8,488 nt of DNA. It comes from Candidatus Omnitrophota bacterium. GTDB taxonomy: Bacteria > Omnitrophota > Gorgyraeia > Gygaellales > Profunditerraquicolaceae. The position numbers and the translations under genes were made by a program. The first letter of the stretch is position 1, and the number at the start of each line of letters is the position of its first letter. The stretch covers positions 1-8,488 of the forward strand of contig JAQTNM010000051.1 in NCBI GenBank assembly GCA_028713875.1, read 5' to 3'. The notes under the pieces are model-generated. The model saw only the letters and a list, made by a program, of their open reading frames with translations. It made no database searches and was not told the origin of the DNA. Shown here piece by piece: positions 6,003 through 8,488 of this stretch.

Positions 6003-6485
6003 TTATACCTCAACGCTTTTCACGGAGATCCTGGTTAAGCCCATAAACTTATCGTCAAATCCGGTATTTACGTAGAAGCGCGATTTTGCCCAGGGGCCGG
6101 TATTGCCTGCCGAATCCGTTGCCCGGACGCGCCAATAGTATCTTGTGTTATCAATCAATAAATCATTTTTATCAACCAGCTTACCGGTAATATACTTGCC
6201 GCCTTCCGGGACATGCGCGTACTGAACCAGGTTTTTACTGTTGAAGGTTTCCGCTGTGTCCAGCTGAATAGTATAGGTCCTTTTGCCTATACCGCCCTTG
6301 GCATTAAAAAAAGACAGCAGGGGCTGCCTGTTAGTAGCGATAATATCCCGGGTCGGATTATTGGTAAGGCTGGGCGCGCTAAGATCGGCTGCTTTAGGGC
6401 TGCAGGAAGTCAATAAGAACAGGGCCGCAAAACCTGCCAGCCAGGCCGGAACTCCCCCGGCTTGCTTGTTTAACTTTATTTTCAT
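6003..6485 (-). CDS. Lipoprotein with fibronectin III-like domain (5' half of an interrupted gene)
   Basis: A 160-residue product with a lipoprotein signal: basic N-terminus, hydrophobic core (residues about 12-25) and lipobox LTSC with the acylated Cys at 28. Residues about 52-140 look like a fibronectin type III or related beta-sandwich, with 'TYTIQLDTAETF', 'YYWRVRATDSAGNTGPW' and 'RFYVN' in the usual order; the YYWRVRA strand is characteristic. After this the chain enters the first strand of a discoidin domain (GLTRISVKSVEV) and is cut off by TAA. The start is well supported: AGGAGG (6497-6492) is six bases before the ATG. It follows the porin gene by 49 bases with no terminator between them. 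Alone, the product would be a small surface or periplasmic lipoprotein with one intact domain and a frayed tail. With the downstream frame it would anchor an amidotransferase to a membrane, outside the cytoplasm. Confidence 0.85.
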   Translation of the reverse strand: MKIKLNKQAGGVPAWLAGFAALFLLTSCSPKAADLSAPSLTNNPTRDIIATNRQPLLSFFNAKGGIGKRTYTIQLDTAETFNSKNLVQYAHVPEGGKYITGKLVDKNDLLIDNTRYYWRVRATDSAGNTGPWAKSRFYVNTGFDDKFMGLTRISVKSVEV

Positions 6486-6534
6486 TACCGGCCTCCTTAT
6501 AAAATCCTGTTGTAAAATGCTTTAAAAATCCGGG

Positions 6535-7932
6535 CTAAAAACTAAAACTGGCTTCCGCGCCCAAAACTAAAGCATTATCTATATTATGCCGGCCATCAGG
6601 ATTGAAAACGTACTGGATGTCCGGAGTGATATAACACCACGGGCTGACCTGGAACCGGTGATTAAGCTCAAGCACCGTCTCAGCGTCCTGGCCGGCCAGA
6701 TCATCGCTGAAATTGCCGTAGATAACACAAAAAGCAGTAACATCGCGATCGCGGTTAGGAACCAACCCCTGATACACCAACCCTGCGGCTAACTGGTATG
6801 TCTGAGCGTTGATTTTTTCCTGCGGAGCCAGATATGTCGACCACCAGGCAGTCAAGCCCTTTGGCCGGTCTGCGGCTGCGGTGATCCGCGGATAGTACGG
6901 ATACTTGACGCGCTCGGAATACCCGGCTTGCGAACTTAAATGCGCCGGCCCGGTAAACTCCGGCCAATCGCCGCGATAAATCATCTGGTCAATTATAAAA
7001 TAAAGCCCGTAATTGCCCCTGCGGGTCCTGGTCGGATCAGCCAGATAGCTGAACTTGCTGCTCTCGTAGTAGCCTCCGAAAGTAGCGCTTCCGGGAAGAC
7101 CGCCTTCTTTACCCTGGTCGTGCTTGTAGGTTAACTGGCCGACCGCCAAACAGTCGTGATCGGTATTAAAACTGAAATCCAGGCCGTGCCTGCCCGGGTC
7201 CTTGATCTTGGGGTTAGCATCATAGACACCTGCGACAAACTGCCATTGCTTATCAGGCTCATACGTTGCCCGCGCCCCCCATGCCGCCACTTGAAAATGA
7301 GGAAAAAAGACATTGCCTGACATAGAAATGATATTGCTATTGATGGCGCTTACATAGTATTGCCACAAAGGGGATGTGGCAAAGACGTCTCCGGCAAAAA
7401 GACGTCCGAATTCTAAAACTACCCTTTCCTCCGCCAGCGTCAGCGAAAGGTCTAACTCGCCAGAATAGTAATCGCCGGGAGCATAGATCTCCTGCACGCC
7501 GTAGAAATTGCCGATCTCATTAGAAAGATTCCTGCCTGACGCCACGTAATTGCTCAACGTCAAAGCCCAGCCCTCCAAAGAAACGAGCTTTTCAAAATCT
7601 AATGCAGCTGCTACCTGCAGGAAACCGGCGTATGTGGCGCCCTGCCTGCTGCCTCCGGAGGGATTACCGGCAATATCCGTGGTAAAATTTGCCGAGAGGG
7701 TTACGCCTTTGTCTGCAAGGCTGCTGCGCAAACCGCCCCAATTCCCCGTGAGAGTCCGCTGGCCCAGCCAGGAATCAAACCATGAATTTTGCGGGACGCA
7801 GGCACTTTCCGCTGTAGCGGCGTAAACTGATGCAGCCGCTAATATAAGGCTTATGACACAAAAAAGAGCAGCTACTTGTCTTTTAAAGTGCCGCTCTTTA
7901 ATTTTTATTTGAGCTTTAGTTTTCTGGGTCAT
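6535..7932 (-). CDS. OprB-family carbohydrate-selective outer-membrane porin
   Basis: A 465-residue protein with a long basic N-region, a hydrophobic core (residues about 20-34) and a likely signal cleavage near VYA (38) or ATA (41). The mature part opens with SWFDSWLGQRTLTGNWGGLR, and the 'TGNWGG-x-R-x-x-L-x-x-x-G' motif at 62-76 is the hallmark of the OprB porin family. Alternating hydrophobic and polar beta-strands follow, with AEERVVLEFGRLFAGDVF and many aromatic girdle residues. The chain ends in LGAEASFSF, a terminal Phe as needed for outer-membrane insertion. OprB proteins form monomeric barrels for sugars, but distant members differ in solute, so glucose specificity is not implied. 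It is the first gene of the gad cluster and could admit substrates for the exported amide hydrolases encoded downstream. Unlike the other well-defined genes in the window, it has no AGGAGG; a hairpin sits immediately before its ATG. Confidence 0.88.
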   Translation of the reverse strand: MTQKTKAQIKIKERHFKRQVAALFCVISLILAAASVYAATAESACVPQNSWFDSWLGQRTLTGNWGGLRSSLADKGVTLSANFTTDIAGNPSGGSRQGATYAGFLQVAAALDFEKLVSLEGWALTLSNYVASGRNLSNEIGNFYGVQEIYAPGDYYSGELDLSLTLAEERVVLEFGRLFAGDVFATSPLWQYYVSAINSNIISMSGNVFFPHFQVAAWGARATYEPDKQWQFVAGVYDANPKIKDPGRHGLDFSFNTDHDCLAVGQLTYKHDQGKEGGLPGSATFGGYYESSKFSYLADPTRTRRGNYGLYFIIDQMIYRGDWPEFTGPAHLSSQAGYSERVKYPYYPRITAAADRPKGLTAWWSTYLAPQEKINAQTYQLAAGLVYQGLVPNRDRDVTAFCVIYGNFSDDLAGQDAETVLELNHRFQVSPWCYITPDIQYVFNPDGRHNIDNALVLGAEASFSF

Positions 7933-7938
7933 CTCTAA

Positions 7939-7953
7939 GCAGTATTTTACTGC
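7939..7953 (-). promoter_or_regulatory. Inverted repeat at the porin start: possible operator or translation-control hairpin
   Basis: GCAGTA-TTT-TACTGC (plus strand) is a perfect 6 bp inverted repeat with a 3-base loop, six bases before the porin ATG. It lies where a ribosome site would be expected. No AGGAGG is present; only TTAGAG stands between the hairpin and the ATG. It could bind a regulator or fold in the leader RNA. The repeat is seen directly and its role is inferred. Confidence 0.4.
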
Positions 7954-8008
7954 GGAAATTGCCTGTTTTCAACCTAAAATCTGACTTTACTCAACCCATT
8001 CTGCGGCT

Positions 8009-8017
8009 ATTATAGCA
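8009..8017 (-). promoter_or_regulatory. Extended -10 promoter for the porin-gad operon
   Basis: The minus strand reads TGCTATAAT at 8017-8009: a consensus TATAAT (8014-8009) with the TGn extension. The -35 position falls in the T-tract and stem foot of the hflC terminator and has no good TTGACA match, so recognition would rest on the extended -10. Initiation near 8002 gives a leader of about 70 bases that includes the 7939-7953 hairpin. No comparable promoter was noticed in the short gaps of the operon, so this probably drives all genes down to 939. Confidence 0.6.
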
Positions 8018-8028
8018 CTGATAGATAA

Positions 8029-8063
8029 TAAAAAATCCCCGACGCAGACAAGCCGTCGGGGAT
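8029..8063 (-). terminator. Rho-independent terminator of hflC
   Basis: On the minus strand ATCCCCGAC (8063-8055) pairs perfectly with GTCGGGGAT (8043-8035), extendable by one further pair, around a short loop. TTTTTATT follows (8034-8027). It lies about 80 bases past the hflC stop and separates that gene from the porin-gad operon. Confidence 0.88.
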
Positions 8064-8143
8064 ATGTTGTAATTTATCTGCCCCCTCAGTAAGTTATGGT
8101 GAGGAGATTCAAACTGATCTTTAATCCTTCCCAGGGGGATATT

Positions 8144-8488
8144 TTACTTCTTAACCTCCAGGGATTTAATATATTTGTAATAGTCGCTGTCGGTGGTCAG
8201 GATCACCGTAGATTTCCCGTCAATGGTATGTTTGTAGGTTTCCAGTGTCTTCATAAAAGAATAAAAATCGGGATTCTGGCTGTACGCGGCAGCGTATATA
8301 TTGATCGCCTCGGCGTCCGCCTTGCCGGTAATGATCTGCGCCTGGCGGTAGGCCTCCGAAGGAATGGCCTTTAATTCTTTGGCTACCTGGCCCTCTATCT
8401 CGGCGGATTTGCCCTGGCCTTCGGAGCGGTATTTCTCCGCGGCGCGCTTTCTTTCGGCGATCATGCGGTCATAGACTTTGTTACGCAC
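8144..8488 (-). CDS. hflC: HflC, SPFH/prohibitin-family modulator of FtsH protease (C-terminal part only)
   Basis: The 3' 115 codons of a gene that begins beyond the window; the first visible codon is GTG but is internal. The visible residues form the conserved HflC C-terminal region: VYDRMIAERKRAAEKYRSEG is the charged coiled-coil segment with the 'ERxRxAxxYRSEG' signature. It is followed by AEIEGQVAKELKAIPSEAYRQAQ, then GKADAEAINIYAAAYSQNPDFYSFMKTLETY, and a strand (STVILTTDSDYYKYI). The 'G-x-A-D-A-E-A-x-x-I-Y ... P-x-F-Y' run is diagnostic. In E. coli, HflC with HflK forms a large periplasm-facing cage around FtsH. The N-terminal membrane anchor and SPFH domain, and presumably hflK, lie outside the window. 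A strong terminator follows, so it is not part of the gad operon. Confidence 0.9.
   Translation of the reverse strand: MRNKVYDRMIAERKRAAEKYRSEGQGKSAEIEGQVAKELKAIPSEAYRQAQIITGKADAEAINIYAAAYSQNPDFYSFMKTLETYKHTIDGKSTVILTTDSDYYKYIKSLEVKK

Larger units (their letters stand above)
4965..6485 (-). pseudogene. Single frame split by one TAA: lipoprotein, fibronectin-like, discoidin, amidotransferase
   Basis: Reading 6485-4965 in one phase gives 507 codons, with only one internal stop, TAA at 6003-6005, before the terminal TGA. The sequence around the stop reads ...RISVKSVEV, stop, SGSNLKNITDIDDPGQ. This matches the usual discoidin opening 'V-x-V-S-S-G-S-N' if the stop were Ser, and TCA to TAA is a single change. 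All 46 codons between the TAA and the downstream ATG are open and carry discoidin-like sequence, with no frameshift. Joined, the order is lipobox (Cys28), fibronectin III-like (about 52-140), discoidin (about 150-285) and amidotransferase (about 297-506; triad Cys384, His477, Glu479). Possible explanations are a recent nonsense mutation, a base-calling or strain-mixture error, or suppression. TAA is a normal stop elsewhere in the window (gadB, gadC, hflC, LapA-like gene), so code reassignment is unlikely. Confidence 0.7.

Noticed and set aside
8080..8142. Long-range pairing between AGGGGG...GATA and TATCCCCCT in the hflC 3' region
   Set aside because: The loop is about 50 bases and the match is interrupted. 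The clear terminator at 8063-8029 already explains the end of the transcript.
1..8488. CRISPR arrays, transposons, tRNA or rRNA genes, defence systems, phage genes
   Set aside because: No spaced direct repeats, transposase or integrase-like frames, clover-leaf sequences or rRNA-like stretches were seen in either strand.

Overview
The window comes from a Gram-negative (two-membrane) bacterium of roughly even base composition. The evidence is a lipoprotein signal, an OprB-type outer-membrane porin ending in Phe, periplasmic signal peptides and an HflC homologue. No gene fixes the taxon. The mix would suit an uncultured lineage such as Omnitrophota or another PVC-related group, but that is a low-confidence guess. 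All supported genes lie on the minus strand, so transcription runs from high to low coordinates. Open frames on the plus strand look like antisense shadows.

Layout in the direction of transcription: (1) the 3' part of hflC (8488-8144), closed by a strong intrinsic terminator (8063-8029). (2) An extended -10 promoter just behind that terminator (about 8017-8009), followed by a tightly packed five-step array: an OprB-family porin (7932-6535), a lipoprotein with a fibronectin-like domain (6485-6003), a discoidin plus class I glutamine amidotransferase frame (6002-4965), glutamate decarboxylase gadB (4959-3553), a GadC-type antiporter (3529-2084), and a secreted choloylglycine hydrolase/penicillin V acylase-family amidase (2054-939). 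Gaps are 5-50 bases, and every gene after the porin has an AGGAGG-type ribosome site, except the interrupted amidotransferase segment. (3) A GC-rich hairpin after the amidase stop, then a separate small LapA-like membrane protein (737-549) with its own terminator (463-429). (4) The first 106 codons of a further gene (318-1), possibly an ATP-grasp protein, running off the window.

The array looks like a glutamate-dependent acid-resistance (GAD) module extended outside the cytoplasm. GadB would use a proton to turn glutamate into GABA, and GadC would exchange GABA for external glutamate. The three exported products (porin, amidotransferase lipoprotein, Ntn amidase) could admit amide-bound precursors and release glutamate from them. 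That linkage is inferred from gene order and family chemistry, not demonstrated.

The most striking sequence observation is an in-frame TAA at 6003-6005. It separates the lipoprotein/fibronectin-like part from the discoidin/amidotransferase part of what otherwise reads as one continuous 506-residue frame. A TCA-to-TAA change would explain it. The stop falls at the start of the discoidin domain, and the domain's conserved N-terminal half lies before the first usable ATG. A second notable point is that GadB keeps the penultimate C-terminal His known from E. coli GadB pH autoinhibition, while the antiporter lacks the C-terminal plug of E. coli GadC.
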